Program-made: the position numbers and the translations under genes
Part shown: piece by piece, positions 33,395 to 44,577 of the stretch
Position numbering within the stretch: the first letter of the stretch is position 1
How the letters are laid out: the number at the start of each line of letters is the position of its first letter
Origin: Nocardiopsis sinuspersici
GTDB lineage: Bacteria; Actinomycetota; Actinomycetes; Streptosporangiales; Streptosporangiaceae
Assembly (NCBI GenBank): GCA_008638415.1
Contig: VWVT01000017.1
Coordinates: forward strand, 1-64,000
DNA length: 64,000 nt
Direction of reading: 5' to 3'
Notes under the pieces: model-generated
Database searches by the model: none
What the model was told of the DNA's origin: nothing
Seen by the model: the letters and a program-made list of their open reading frames with translations, nothing else

Positions 33395-36298
33395 ATGCAA
33401 CACCCATGGAGTCGATCCGGTCCCGGGCGTCCGCGATCCCGGGCCTCGTCCCGGCGGAACGCGCGGTTCGGGGCGCTGGCGGCCGCGGCGGCACTCGCCG
33501 TCGTCGGAGCGTCCACTCCGGCCCTCACCCTCGACGGCGCCGGCACCGCGTCCGCGGCCGAGTCGGCGGCACAGGTCCCGGTGGGCGCGGGAAGCTACAC
33601 CGACGCCCTCCCCGCGGGGGCCTCCGGCCCCTCCGACCTCAACGGCAACCCGGTCTCGCCCAAGGTCACCGACGACTACCAGGGCCCCGCCCCCACCAAC
33701 GAGTGGTGGTCCTCCCTCATCTTCCAGCGCTATCCCGACAACCCGTACGGCGAGAACCTCTTCGCCCACCCCGCCAGCTTCCGCCCCCACGCGGGCGGGC
33801 TGGAGATGGGCTACCCGCAGGACCACCGGCTCGTCGGCGACGGCCTCAAGTACGAGCACCCCCACACCGCCGACCTGTCCCTGGGCACGACCGGGCTGGA
33901 CTCCCCCGACACCCGGGTGGCCGACAGCGGCGACTGGACGGTCACCCCGCACTGGGAGGGCGGCGGCTCGTCCCTGCGCGTGACCATCGGCCAAGGCATG
34001 CCCTTCGCCTACGCCGAGACCGGCGGCGGCGACGCCGAGGTGGCCTTCTCCAGCCCGCCCGAGGTCTGGCACGAGGACGGACCGGTGGTCGGCGCGAGCG
34101 TCGACGGCCGCCACTACGCCCTCTTCGCCCCCTCCGACACCGCCTGGACCCGGTCCGGGAACACCTTCACCGCCGCCACCGGAGCCGACGGGCACTACTC
34201 CGTGGCGGTGCTCCCCTCCCCCGGCGACCTGGACGCCTTCGCCCCCTACGCCCACTCCTTCGTCACCGGCTCCGTCGTCGAGTACGGCTACGACGAGGCC
34301 GCCGCCACCCTGACCAGCACCTACCGGCTGGAGACCGAGGCGCGCGAGGGCGGGGAGACCGGCACGCTGATGGCGCTCTACCCCCACCAGTGGGACAACG
34401 CCACCACCGCGCTCACCGACCTCTCCTACGCCTCACCGCGCGGCGAGATGCGGGTGGTCGAGGGCACCGCCTTCACGACCGAGCTGACCACCCAGGGCGT
34501 CCTGCCCAGCCTGCCGACCGTGGAGAGCGCCGACCACGACCGGATGCGCCAGCTCATCGACGAGGTCCTCGCCGACCCCGAGCCCTTCCCCGAACCCGGC
34601 GACACCTACTGGGACGGCAAGGCCATGGGGCGCCTGGCCCAGCTCGTGCCCATCGCCGACTCCATCGGGTACACCGAGGCCCGCGACGAGCTCCTCGACC
34701 TGGTCAGGGGGCGCCTGGAGGACTGGCTGACCGCCGGCGGCACCCGCCAGTTCCACCACAACGCCGAGTGGGGCACCATGCTCGGCTACCCGGCCAGCTT
34801 CGGCGCCGCGCAGGAGCTCAACGACCACGACTTCCACTACGGCTACTTCGTCTCGGCGGCGGCCGTCGTCGCCCGCTACGACAGCGCGTGGGCCGACGAG
34901 GACTCCTGGGGCGGCATGGTCCGCCTGCTGATCCGGGACGTGGCCGAACCCGACCCCGACAGCGACATGTTCCCCCGCCTGCGCTCCTTCTCCCCCTACG
35001 CGGGACACGGATGGGCCTCCGGGCACGCCGGGTTCGCCTCGGGCAACAACCAGGAGTCCTCCTCCGAGGGCATGCACTTCGCCGCCGCCACCGCCCTGTT
35101 CGGCTCGCTGACCGGCGACGAGGAGCTGCGCGACCTGGGCGTGTACCTGCACACCACCCAGGCCTCCGCCATCGCCCGCTACTGGCAGGACCACGGCGGC
35201 GCGACCTTCCCCGACGACTTCGGGCACGACGTCGTGGGCATGGTCTGGGGCGACGGCGGCGACTACCGCATCTGGTGGGACGGCGGTGAGGAGGAGCACT
35301 ACGGCATCAACTACCTGCCCATCACCGCCGGCTCGCTGTACCTGGGGTACGACCCCGAGCACGCCGGCGCCATGTACGAGTCCCTGGTGGACCGCCTCGG
35401 CCGCGAACCGCAGATCTGGCGCGACATCCACTGGGCGCACCGCGCCCTCTCCGACGGAGACGACGCCCTGCGCATGTTCGAGGAGCAGTGGGACACCTAC
35501 GAGCCGGAGGCGGGCGAGTCCAAGCCGCACACCTACCAGTGGGTCTCCACGCTCGCCGAGGTGGGCACCGTCGACACCTCCGTCACCGCCGACACCGCGC
35601 ACTACGCGGTCTTCGACGATAACGGCGCCCGCACCCACACCGCGTTCAACCCGGGACCGGAGCCCGTCACCGTCACCTTCTCCGACGGCGTCGAACTGCG
35701 CGTGGAGCCGCGTTCCCTGGCCTCCACCACGGGTGAGGGCGGCGGAGGCGACCCCGGCGACCCGGGAGACCCCGGTGACCCCGGTGACCCCGGGGACCCG
35801 GGGGACGGCGACATCGGTGACGGACGCCTCCACCTGACCCCCACCGCGCTCTCCGGCACCCCGCACGGCTCCGTCGACGAGATCACCGTGGCCTCCGCCG
35901 GAGGGAGCAACCAGGACGGCCTGCCGCCGGACGACAGGGTGGTCCTGCGCGCCGACGGCCTGACCGGCTCCCACACCGGCGGCTCCACGGCGTTCTCCCT
36001 TCCGGTGGACTCCGGGAGCGCGATCGCCAACGCCGTCCAGGTCCGCGTGGTCTACGACCTGGACGGCGACGGTACCGACGACCGGACGGAGACCTACCGC
36101 TACCTCGCCACCGACGACCTGGACGGCTGGGAGGAGTACACGCAGGAACAGGGCCTGGCGAGCGGTGAGGGCGCCCTCGGCGACATGAACGGCGGTTCGG
36201 TCCGCGTCGAGTTGTGGAGCGCCCTGGGAAACCAGTCGTCGAAGGTTCTGCTCGGCCCCGACGGCGGCGCCTCGATCACGATTCCCTTCACCGGCTGA
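33395..36298 (+). CDS. Secreted GH81 endo-beta-1,3-glucanase with C-terminal accessory domain
   Basis: The 967-residue precursor begins with a long basic n-region and a hydrophobic core ending in an Ala-rich cleavage region (TPALTLDGAGTASAAESAAQ), indicating secretion (twin-Arg-like RRN present). The GH81 catalytic region (about residues 60-770) includes NEWWSSLIFQ, DHDFHYGYFVSAAAVVA, SFSPYAGHGWASGHAGF and NNQESSSEGMHFAAATALFG, which bears the family's acidic catalytic residues. A (GDP)n linker (about 786-805) leads to a beta-rich domain with a CBM56-like look. It would cut beta-1,3-glucans such as fungal wall glucan or curdlan. GAAAGG serves as Shine-Dalgarno before ATG 33395. Confidence 0.92.
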   Translation: MQHPWSRSGPGRPRSRASSRRNARFGALAAAAALAVVGASTPALTLDGAGTASAAESAAQVPVGAGSYTDALPAGASGPSDLNGNPVSPKVTDDYQGPAPTNEWWSSLIFQRYPDNPYGENLFAHPASFRPHAGGLEMGYPQDHRLVGDGLKYEHPHTADLSLGTTGLDSPDTRVADSGDWTVTPHWEGGGSSLRVTIGQGMPFAYAETGGGDAEVAFSSPPEVWHEDGPVVGASVDGRHYALFAPSDTAWTRSGNTFTAATGADGHYSVAVLPSPGDLDAFAPYAHSFVTGSVVEYGYDEAAATLTSTYRLETEAREGGETGTLMALYPHQWDNATTALTDLSYASPRGEMRVVEGTAFTTELTTQGVLPSLPTVESADHDRMRQLIDEVLADPEPFPEPGDTYWDGKAMGRLAQLVPIADSIGYTEARDELLDLVRGRLEDWLTAGGTRQFHHNAEWGTMLGYPASFGAAQELNDHDFHYGYFVSAAAVVARYDSAWADEDSWGGMVRLLIRDVAEPDPDSDMFPRLRSFSPYAGHGWASGHAGFASGNNQESSSEGMHFAAATALFGSLTGDEELRDLGVYLHTTQASAIARYWQDHGGATFPDDFGHDVVGMVWGDGGDYRIWWDGGEEEHYGINYLPITAGSLYLGYDPEHAGAMYESLVDRLGREPQIWRDIHWAHRALSDGDDALRMFEEQWDTYEPEAGESKPHTYQWVSTLAEVGTVDTSVTADTAHYAVFDDNGARTHTAFNPGPEPVTVTFSDGVELRVEPRSLASTTGEGGGGDPGDPGDPGDPGDPGDPGDGDIGDGRLHLTPTALSGTPHGSVDEITVASAGGSNQDGLPPDDRVVLRADGLTGSHTGGSTAFSLPVDSGSAIANAVQVRVVYDLDGDGTDDRTETYRYLATDDLDGWEEYTQEQGLASGEGALGDMNGGSVRVELWSALGNQSSKVLLGPDGGASITIPFTG
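35749..35811 (+). repeat. Nine-base tandem repeat coding the GDP linker
   Basis: The DNA encodes GlyAspPro repeats (about seven units) joining the GH81 catalytic region to the accessory domain. Third-codon variation between units shows it is not a very recent expansion. The number of units is likely to vary between strains. Confidence 0.7.
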
Positions 36299-36323
36299 CG
36301 GCGACGGCGGTCGGCGGTCGGCG

Positions 36324-36367
36324 GGGCACCGCGGGGACGCCGCTCCCCAGGCGTTCCCGCGGTGCCC
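36324..36367 (+). terminator. Terminator hairpin after the GH81 gene
   Basis: GGGCACCGCGGGGACGCC (36324-36341) pairs with GGCGTTCCCGCGGTGCCC (36350-36367) with one mismatch around an 8-nt loop. It begins 26 nt after the glucanase stop. Confidence 0.7.
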
Positions 36368-36554
36368 GGGAGGGGCCGTGACCAGCGGACGGCCCCCTCC
36401 CCGCACCATCCCCGACAGTGGTTCTCGCCCCGGCCCGCCCCCGGGGCGAAAACCGTCCCAAGGATGGGCGAAAACCACGCGTCGCACGGCTCACACACCT
36501 CCAACCACGCGCCTATGTACGTTTCAGTCTCTGGCACAGGCCAGAATTACGGAC

Positions 36555-39041
36555 ATGGCCCGTACTACTACCCGTCCCCCCGAGGATCTCGCCGAGAAGA
36601 TCATCGACATCGACGTCTCCGAGGAGATGCGCGGCAGCTTCCTGGAGTACGCCTACTCGGTCATCTACCAACGCGCGCTACCGGACGCGCGCGACGGTAT
36701 GAAGCCCGTGCAGCGGCGCATCCTCTACCAGATGAACGAGATGGGGCTCCGGCACGACCGCGGCCACGTCAAGTGCGCACGCGTCGTCGGGGAGGTGATG
36801 GGACGGCTGCACCCCCACGGTGACAGCGCCATCTACGACGCCCTCGTGCGCCTGAGCCAGTCCTTCGCCATGCGCGTGCCGCTGATCGACGGCCACGGCA
36901 ACTTCGGCTCCCTGGGCGGCGACGACGCCCCCGCCGCCATGCGCTACACCGAGGCCCGGCTGGACCACGCCGCGGAGCTGCTGGTCTCCTCCATCGACGA
37001 GAACGTCGTCGACTTCAGGCCCAACTACGACGGCCAGGAGACCGAGCCCGAGGTCCTGCCCGCCGCCTTCCCGAACCTGCTGGTCAACGGCGCCTCCGGG
37101 ATCGCGGTGGGCATGGCCACCAACATGGCCCCGCACAACCTGGGCGAGGTCGTCGCGGCCGCCCGCCACCTGATCGCCAACCCCGACGCCACCCTGGAGG
37201 AACTCACCGAGTTCGTTCCGGGCCCGGACCTGCCCACCGGCGGCACCATCCTCGGCATGGACGGCATCCGCGACGCCTACCGGACCGGCCGCGGCAGCTT
37301 CAAGACGCGCGCCACGGTCTCCATCGAGAAGGTCTCCGCGCGCCGCACCGGCCTGGTGGTCACCGAGCTGCCCTACAGCGTGGGTCCGGAGAAGATCGTC
37401 AGCCGGATCAAGGAGCTGGTACAGAACAAGAAGCTCCAGGGCATCTCGGACCTGAAGGACCTCACCGACCGCACCCAGGGCCTGCGCCTGGTCATCGAGC
37501 TCAAGAACGGCTTCAACCCCGAGGCCGTCCTGGAGGAGCTGTACCGCCTCACGCCGATGGAGGAGTCCTTCGGCATCAACAACGTCGCCCTCGTGGACGG
37601 CCAGCCCCAGACCCTGGGCCTGCGCGAGCTCCTCGAGGTCTACGTCAACCACCGCCTCGACGTGGTGCGCCGCCGCAGCGAGTTCCGCCGCACCAAGCGC
37701 CAGGAGCGCCTGCACCTGGTGGACGGCCTGATCGTGGCCCTGCTGGACATCGACCGGGTCATCTCCCTGATCCGCGAGGCCGACGACACCGCCGCCGCCC
37801 GCGAGGCCCTCATGGGCGCCTACGACATGTCCGAGGTCCAGGCCCGCTACATCCTGGACACCCCCCTGCGCCGCCTGACCCGCTTCGACCGGCAGGAGCT
37901 GGAGACCGAGCGGGACAAGCTCAACAAGGAGGTCGAGGCCCTCACCGAGATCCTGGAGTCGGACAAGAAGCTGCGCCGCCTGGTCTCCAAGGAGCTGGGC
38001 GAGGTCTCCAAGCAGTTCGCCACCCCGCGCCGCACCCAGCTCCGGGAGAGCGACGGCGCCTCGCGCAGCGCGGTGATCCCGCTGGAGATGGCCGACCAGC
38101 CCTGCCACGTGCTGATGGGCGTGCACGGCACCATCGGGCGGAGCAAGGGCGCCGCCGTGCCGCGCGTGTACGAGGGTCTGCGCACCCGGCACGACGCGGT
38201 CCACGTGTCCGTTCCCACCACCTCCCGTTCGGACGTCGGCCTGGTCACCGACCTGGGCCGGATGATCCGCGTTCCGGTGGTGGAGCTGCCCGAGCTGCCG
38301 GACGAGGTCGGGGAGGCCCCGCCGCTGGCCTCCGGGCTGGACGTGACCGAGTTCGTCCAGCTCGACGAGGGGGAACGGGTGGTGTCGGTGGTGTCGATGG
38401 ACGCCTCCGGGCCCGGTTTCGTCGTGGGCACGCGCGACGGCGTGGTCAAGCGGGTCTCGCCCGACTACCCGCCCAACAAGGACGACTTCGAGATCATCAC
38501 GCTCAAGGACGACGACCGCGTCATGGGCGTCACCCAGTTGTCCACGGGCGAGGAGGACCTGGCCTTCATCACCTCCGAGGCGCAGTTGCTGCGCTTCTCC
38601 GCGAACACCGTGCGGCCCCAGGGCCGTCCCGCGAGCGGCGTGACGGGGATCCGCCTGTCGGAGGAGGCGCGGGTGCTGTGGTTCGGCGCCGTGTCCTGTC
38701 CGGAGGACTCGGTGGTGGTCACCGTCTCCGGCTCCTCCGACGCCCTGGAGGGCACCCAGGCCGGCTCGGCCAAGGTCACGCCCTTCGAGGCCTACCCGTC
38801 CAAGGGCCGCGCCACCGGCGGTGTGCGCTGCCACCGCTACCTCAAGGGCGAGGACACGCTGCTGCTGGCCTGGATCGGCCGATCCCCCGCCCGCGCCGCG
38901 CGCGCCGACGGCAAGCCGGTGCGCCTGCCCGACCTGACCGAGCGCAGGGACGGGTCGGGTGAGGCCCTCCCCCGTGCGATCGTTACCGTAGGTAGTGGGC
39001 AGACCGACTCCGGGATCACCCCTTCCGGGGCCGGCGCCTGA
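36555..39041 (+). CDS. parC: DNA topoisomerase IV (type IIA) subunit A
   Basis: The 828-residue protein is a complete type IIA topoisomerase A subunit. SVIYQRALPDARDGMKPVQRRILYQMNEMG starts the breakage-reunion domain, HPHGDSAIYDALVRL holds the quinolone-resistance positions (Ser91, Asp95 as drug-sensitive residues), and AAMRYTEARL carries the active-site Tyr131. A C-terminal pinwheel follows (VVKRVSPDY, TSEAQLLRFSANTVRPQGRPASGVTGI). The partner B subunit is at 41809-43914, so this is the second, ParC-like set; it decatenates chromosomes and relaxes supercoils. Gyrase itself is expected elsewhere. A -10-like AGAATT ends six bases before the ATG, suggesting leaderless mRNA. Confidence 0.92.
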   Translation: MARTTTRPPEDLAEKIIDIDVSEEMRGSFLEYAYSVIYQRALPDARDGMKPVQRRILYQMNEMGLRHDRGHVKCARVVGEVMGRLHPHGDSAIYDALVRLSQSFAMRVPLIDGHGNFGSLGGDDAPAAMRYTEARLDHAAELLVSSIDENVVDFRPNYDGQETEPEVLPAAFPNLLVNGASGIAVGMATNMAPHNLGEVVAAARHLIANPDATLEELTEFVPGPDLPTGGTILGMDGIRDAYRTGRGSFKTRATVSIEKVSARRTGLVVTELPYSVGPEKIVSRIKELVQNKKLQGISDLKDLTDRTQGLRLVIELKNGFNPEAVLEELYRLTPMEESFGINNVALVDGQPQTLGLRELLEVYVNHRLDVVRRRSEFRRTKRQERLHLVDGLIVALLDIDRVISLIREADDTAAAREALMGAYDMSEVQARYILDTPLRRLTRFDRQELETERDKLNKEVEALTEILESDKKLRRLVSKELGEVSKQFATPRRTQLRESDGASRSAVIPLEMADQPCHVLMGVHGTIGRSKGAAVPRVYEGLRTRHDAVHVSVPTTSRSDVGLVTDLGRMIRVPVVELPELPDEVGEAPPLASGLDVTEFVQLDEGERVVSVVSMDASGPGFVVGTRDGVVKRVSPDYPPNKDDFEIITLKDDDRVMGVTQLSTGEEDLAFITSEAQLLRFSANTVRPQGRPASGVTGIRLSEEARVLWFGAVSCPEDSVVVTVSGSSDALEGTQAGSAKVTPFEAYPSKGRATGGVRCHRYLKGEDTLLLAWIGRSPARAARADGKPVRLPDLTERRDGSGEALPRAIVTVGSGQTDSGITPSGAGA

Positions 39042-39056
39042 GTTCTTCACCGATGT

Positions 39057-39090
39057 GCCGCGCGCACCGGATCCGCCCGGTGCGCGCGGC
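39057..39090 (+). terminator. Terminator hairpin after parC
   Basis: GCCGCGCGCACCGG pairs perfectly with CCGGTGCGCGCGGC around the loop ATCCGC, directly downstream of the parC stop. It also lies in the leader of the carbonic anhydrase gene. Confidence 0.75.
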
Positions 39091-39125
39091 GCGTGTGCGA
39101 CCACGGAACAAGGGAGCGACTCCAC

Positions 39126-39656
39126 GTGAGTGACAACAGCGGTGCCACCTCCTCCGAGGGTGCCTTCGACGACCTCTTCGCCGCCAACGAGGCCTACGCC
39201 CAGTCCTTCTCCCTCGGCGGCCTCAAGCCGGTCGCCGCGCGCGGCCTGGCCCTGGTGACCTGCATGGACTCCAGGATCGAGCCCCTGGACACACTGGGGC
39301 TGAAGCCGGGGGACGCCAAGATCCTCCGTAACGCGGGCGCCAGGGTGACCGACGACACCCTGCGCACCCTGGTCCTGGCGGTGTACCTGCTCGGTGTCGA
39401 CCGGGTGCTGATCCTGCCGCACACCCGCTGCAAGATGGCCTCCGTGGAGAGCGACGACGCCGTCCACGACCTCATCCGGGAGGAGTACGGGGTGGACACC
39501 CGCAGTCTGGAGTTCCACACCGACAACGACCAGCTGGGGGCGCTCCGGCACGACCTGGAACGCATCCGCCACCACCCCCTGCTGCCCCAGGGCCTTCCGG
39601 TGACGGGCGCGATCTACGACGTGGACACCGGACGCGTCACCCCCGTCGACCTCTGA
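39126..39656 (+). CDS. Beta-class carbonic anhydrase
   Basis: The 176-residue protein carries the beta-CA zinc ligands and dyad: LVTCMDSRIE (Cys46, with the Asp48-Arg50 dyad) and ILPHTRCKM (His99 and Cys102). It interconverts CO2 and bicarbonate in the cytoplasm for carboxylation and pH balance. It is the short actinobacterial type without added domains. GTG start at 39126. Confidence 0.93.
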   Translation: MSDNSGATSSEGAFDDLFAANEAYAQSFSLGGLKPVAARGLALVTCMDSRIEPLDTLGLKPGDAKILRNAGARVTDDTLRTLVLAVYLLGVDRVLILPHTRCKMASVESDDAVHDLIREEYGVDTRSLEFHTDNDQLGALRHDLERIRHHPLLPQGLPVTGAIYDVDTGRVTPVDL

Positions 39657-39740
39657 GGCGCCTCCCGCCTTCCGGGAGGGACGCGTCGGCCGGGTGTGTC
39701 GCGGCGCACGTGTCCGGGGATCTCTTCAGTAGGAGCGCGG

Positions 39741-39772
39741 GCCCGGTGCGGTCGTGTCGGACCGCACCGGGC
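39741..39772. terminator. Perfect GC hairpin between carbonic anhydrase and TPR genes
   Basis: GCCCGGTGCGGTC pairs perfectly with GACCGCACCGGGC around the loop GTGTCG. A smaller hairpin, CCTCCCG-CCTTC-CGGGAGG (39661-39679), lies closer to the carbonic anhydrase stop. Both may help end the upstream transcript. Confidence 0.6.
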
Positions 39773-39859
39773 GTCCGCCCCACCCGCCCCACCAGGGAAT
39801 GCGGTCGCCGCCCCGGCCGTTGTGACCCGGGACGACCCCGCGTCGTCGGAAGGAGCACC

Positions 39860-40186
39860 GTGGAAGAGAACACCTACGAAACCTTCAACCGCGCCCGTAT
39901 GTTCATGGAGCTGGGCGACCCCATCTACGCCGCCCGGACCCTCGAACCGATCGTCGAGCACGAACCGGACAGCCGCTCCCTGCTGGAGCTGCTGGGCCGC
40001 GCCTACTTCCACTCCGCACAGCTCAACAAGGCCGAGCGGACCTTCCGCAGGATCATCGAGCTGGACCCGGTGGACAACTGGGCGCACATCGCGCTCGCAC
40101 GCACGCTGGAGCGCCAGAGCCGCCACGAGGAGGCGTCCACCTACCGCCGCATGTACTCGGTGATGTCCGGCGGCTCACTGGACTAG
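39860..40186 (+). CDS. Small TPR-repeat protein
   Basis: The 108-residue protein is almost entirely TPR-like: FNRARMFMELGDPIYAARTLEPIVEHEPDSRSLLELLGRAYFHSAQLNKAERTFRRIIELDPVDNWAHIALARTLERQSRHEEA (about 2.5 repeats, residues 9-95). It probably mediates a protein interaction; similar short TPR proteins are widespread in actinobacteria. The GTG at 39860 follows GGAAGGAG. Confidence 0.85.
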   Translation: MEENTYETFNRARMFMELGDPIYAARTLEPIVEHEPDSRSLLELLGRAYFHSAQLNKAERTFRRIIELDPVDNWAHIALARTLERQSRHEEASTYRRMYSVMSGGSLD

Positions 40187-40268
40187 CCGGCGCCTGTTCC
40201 GGGGGCGCCGCCCGCCCCGCCCGCCGGGCGACGGCACCCGTGCGAGGAGGCCGGGATCCCCGGGCTCG

Positions 40269-40362
40269 GGCTCCTCCCTCGCGCGGGCCGCGGTCCCCGA
40301 CTCGTCGTGGCGTTCCAGCGGGGCCAGGGCCGGCTCCTCCCTGGCGCGGGCCGCGGTCCCCG
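40269..40362. repeat. 31-bp direct repeat, two copies
   Basis: GGCTCCTCCCTCGCGCGGGC and the following 11 bases (40269-40299) recur at 40332-40362 with a single mismatch (C to G at position 12), a 63-bp offset. The pair sits in the 240-bp gap before the Cds1-like gene. No function is apparent; otherwise the gap holds only the promoter of that gene. Confidence 0.6.
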
Positions 40363-40425
40363 CGACGAGGTCCGCCCTCCCGCCTCGGGCGCCTCTCCAC
40401 GCGTGTGCGGGCTACCCTGCTGGGC

Positions 40426-41559
40426 ATGGCACCCTCACCAAGCGAGCCGGGCGACACCTCCTGGGTGGACCGGCGTGACGACAGCGCCCGTTCCTGGGCG
40501 GACGAGGCGGTGCGCCGGGTCGTGGCCGACGCCAACCGCTCGGCCGACACCCATCTGCACGTGTTCCCGCTGCCCCCGGAGTGGGGCATCGACCTCTACC
40601 TCAAGGACGAGTCGGTACACCCCACCGGCAGCCTCAAGCACCGGCTGGCGCGCTCGCTGTTCCTGTACGGGCTGGCCAACGGGTGGATCCGTGAGGGCAC
40701 CACCATCGTGGAGGCCAGCTCGGGTTCCACGGCGGTCTCGGAGGCCTACTTCGCCCAACTGGTCGGCCTGGACTTCGTCACCGTCATCCCGCGCAGGACC
40801 AGCCCGGAGAAGATCGCCCTCATCGAGCGCTACGGCGGGAAGTGCCACTTCGTGGACACCCCGCCCGCGATGTACGCCGAGGCCGAGCGGCTGGCCGCCG
40901 AGACGGGCGGCCACTACATGGACCAGTTCACCTACGCCGAGCGGGCCACCGACTGGCGCGGCAACAACAACATCGCCGAGTCGATCTTCGAACAGCTCAG
41001 CCTGGAGCGCCACCCCTGCCCCGACTGGATCGTGGTGGGCGCGGGCACCGGCGGCACCTCCGCCACCATCGGCCGCTACCTGCGCTACCGGCGGCTGAGC
41101 ACCCGCCTGGCGGTGGTGGACCCGGAGAACTCGGCGTTCTTCCCCGGCTGGGTGACCGGTGCGGCCGACTACTCCACGGGCATGCCCTCGCGGATCGAGG
41201 GGATCGGCCGCCCCCGCATGGAGCCGAGCTTCGTGCCCTCGGTGATCGACCTGATGATGCCGGTGCCCGACGCCGCGAGCATCGCCGCGATGCGGCACCT
41301 GCACGATGTCACCGGGCTGAGCGCCGGAGGCTCCACGGGCACGAACCTGTGGGGCGCGTGGCAGCTCATCGCCAGAATGCTCCGTGAGGGCCGCGGAGGC
41401 AGCGTGGTCACCCTGATCTGCGACGGCGGCGAACGCTACCAGCACAGCTACTACAACGACGCCTGGGTGGCGGAGAGGGGCCTGGACCCCGCCCCCTACC
41501 GCACGGCCGTCGACCGGTTCCTCGCGGAGGGGGTCTGGGCACCGCCGCGGACCCCCTGA
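40426..41559 (+). CDS. cds1: PLP-dependent cysteine synthase-family enzyme, Cds1-like
   Basis: The 377-residue fold-type II PLP enzyme has the cofactor lysine at Lys71 (TGSLKHRLARSL), the substrate loop EASSGSTAVSEAYFA and the phosphate-binding GAGTGGTSATIGRYLRYR. The extended C-terminus and LSAGGSTGTNLWGAWQLI fit the actinobacterial Cds1 group, described in Mycobacterium tuberculosis as an L-cysteine desulfhydrase. Likely reaction: cysteine to H2S, pyruvate and ammonia. TACCCT (40413-40418) is 7 bases upstream of the ATG, so the transcript is probably leaderless. Confidence 0.82.
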   Translation: MAPSPSEPGDTSWVDRRDDSARSWADEAVRRVVADANRSADTHLHVFPLPPEWGIDLYLKDESVHPTGSLKHRLARSLFLYGLANGWIREGTTIVEASSGSTAVSEAYFAQLVGLDFVTVIPRRTSPEKIALIERYGGKCHFVDTPPAMYAEAERLAAETGGHYMDQFTYAERATDWRGNNNIAESIFEQLSLERHPCPDWIVVGAGTGGTSATIGRYLRYRRLSTRLAVVDPENSAFFPGWVTGAADYSTGMPSRIEGIGRPRMEPSFVPSVIDLMMPVPDAASIAAMRHLHDVTGLSAGGSTGTNLWGAWQLIARMLREGRGGSVVTLICDGGERYQHSYYNDAWVAERGLDPAPYRTAVDRFLAEGVWAPPRTP

Positions 41560-41590
41560 GAACCCGGGGCCTGTCGGTGGACCCGGTCCG

Positions 41591-41806
41591 GCGGGGGCGC
41601 CGAAGGTTCCCGTACCCGCGGCGCCCGAGCACGAGGCGAAGCGCAGCACAGCCTCAAAGACGACACAGCGGGGGCGCCGACGGGGTTCTGGAGGCCCCGC
41701 AGGTGCGCCCGCGAGGCACGAGCGGGTGCACCGCAGGGACCGAAGGTTCCCGTACCCGCGGCGCCCGAGCACGAGGCGAGGCGCAGCGCAGCCTCAAAGA
41801 AACACG
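41591..41806 (+). repeat. Two copies (one truncated) of the 140-bp dispersed repeat
   Basis: 41591-41667 is a shortened copy lacking the central part. 41668-41806 is a full copy ending GCAGCGCAGCCTCAAAGAAAC, three bases before the parE stop codon. The full copy keeps both hairpin arms (GGGCGCCGACGGG and CCCGCGGCGCCC). It matches the array at 30470-30886 closely over the second half of the unit. Confidence 0.85.
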
Positions 41807-41808
41807 GT

Positions 41809-43914
<2,106 letters not shown>

Positions 43915-44288
43915 TCGGACATCTCCTGCGTTTCGAGGGCCATCAGGGCGCTGATGCGGTGCGTGCCCTTTGTACCGCGCCGCACTGACGATAGGGGGCG
44001 GCGTGCCGGTCACTTGCTACCGCCGGGACACGGCGGGAGGACGGGAGCCTGCCCCGCGCGAGACTACCACCTCTGGTGGATGCGACCTGGATGCTCCTTC
44101 TCTACGGGGATGTAGCTCCTCCATACGGGTACAACCAGCAACAGAAACGACATCGATCTCGAAAGCGCCCCACCAGGGCACCTACCAGGCAGATTCCGCT
44201 GTCGGCGTACACGGGCCCGGGTTGGGAACGTCTTGGCCGGGTTAGATGTTGTCAGAGGTGACTAACGCCGAGTATTGAGGATGGCGAA
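43915..44288. other. Divergent promoter region between parE and the DUF7455 gene
   Basis: No supported gene lies here. For the plus strand, TTGTCA (44249-44254) and TATTGA (44273-44278) are 18 bp apart and end 10 bases before the DUF7455 start. For the minus strand, TATCGT near 43995 is a -10-like box about 75 nt before parE. The middle (about 44080-44170) is AT-richer than average. An open frame at 44076-44261 lacks a ribosome site. Confidence 0.5.
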
Positions 44289-44507
44289 GTGACTGGAACC
44301 CTTGCCCCCACCCAGCCGCTAACGGCTGCTGACCGTTGCGACCGCTGTGGTGCACAGGCTTATGTCCGGGTGCTGCTGAACTCCGGCGGTGAACTGCTGT
44401 TCTGCGCGCACCACATGCGCAAGCACGACGACTCTCTCCGCAAGATCGCCTCGGACATCCAGGACGAGACCGACAAGCTGCACGAGAGCAAGACGGACGA
44501 GCGTTAG
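44289..44507 (+). CDS. DUF7455 small zinc-ribbon protein
   Basis: The 72-residue protein begins MTGTLAPTQPLTAADRCDRCGAQAYVRVLLNSGGELLFCAHHMRKHDDSLRKIASDI: a zinc-ribbon built from CDRC and FCAHH. This small protein is conserved near principal sigma factor and topoisomerase genes in actinobacteria. Function unknown. GTG start with GAGGAT upstream. Confidence 0.88.
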   Translation: MTGTLAPTQPLTAADRCDRCGAQAYVRVLLNSGGELLFCAHHMRKHDDSLRKIASDIQDETDKLHESKTDER

Positions 44508-44521
44508 CCACACGAACAGGG

Positions 44522-44554
44522 CGAAGGCGGCGGTTCACCGAACCGCCGCCTTCG
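44522..44554. terminator. Strong bidirectional terminator hairpin
   Basis: CGAAGGCGGCGGTTC pairs perfectly with GAACCGCCGCCTTCG (15 bp) around an ACC loop. It sits between the convergent DUF7455 and GNAT genes, and the arms end in T/A-rich steps, so it can terminate both. Confidence 0.85.
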
Positions 44555-44577
44555 TGGTGTCCGGACCCGGGACCCGG

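Noticed and set aside
31579..35289. Very long plus-strand open frame across recQ and into the GH81 gene
   Set aside because: It is antisense to recQ and out of frame in the GH81 gene. GC-rich DNA leaves long stop-free shadow frames, and both real genes have full family motifs.
30470..41806. CRISPR array interpretation of the intergenic repeats
   Set aside because: Units are about 140 bp, abut directly, have no spacers, and no cas genes are present.
44076..44261. Short frame in the parE/DUF7455 gap
   Set aside because: No ribosome binding site, odd composition, and it overlaps the DUF7455 promoter.
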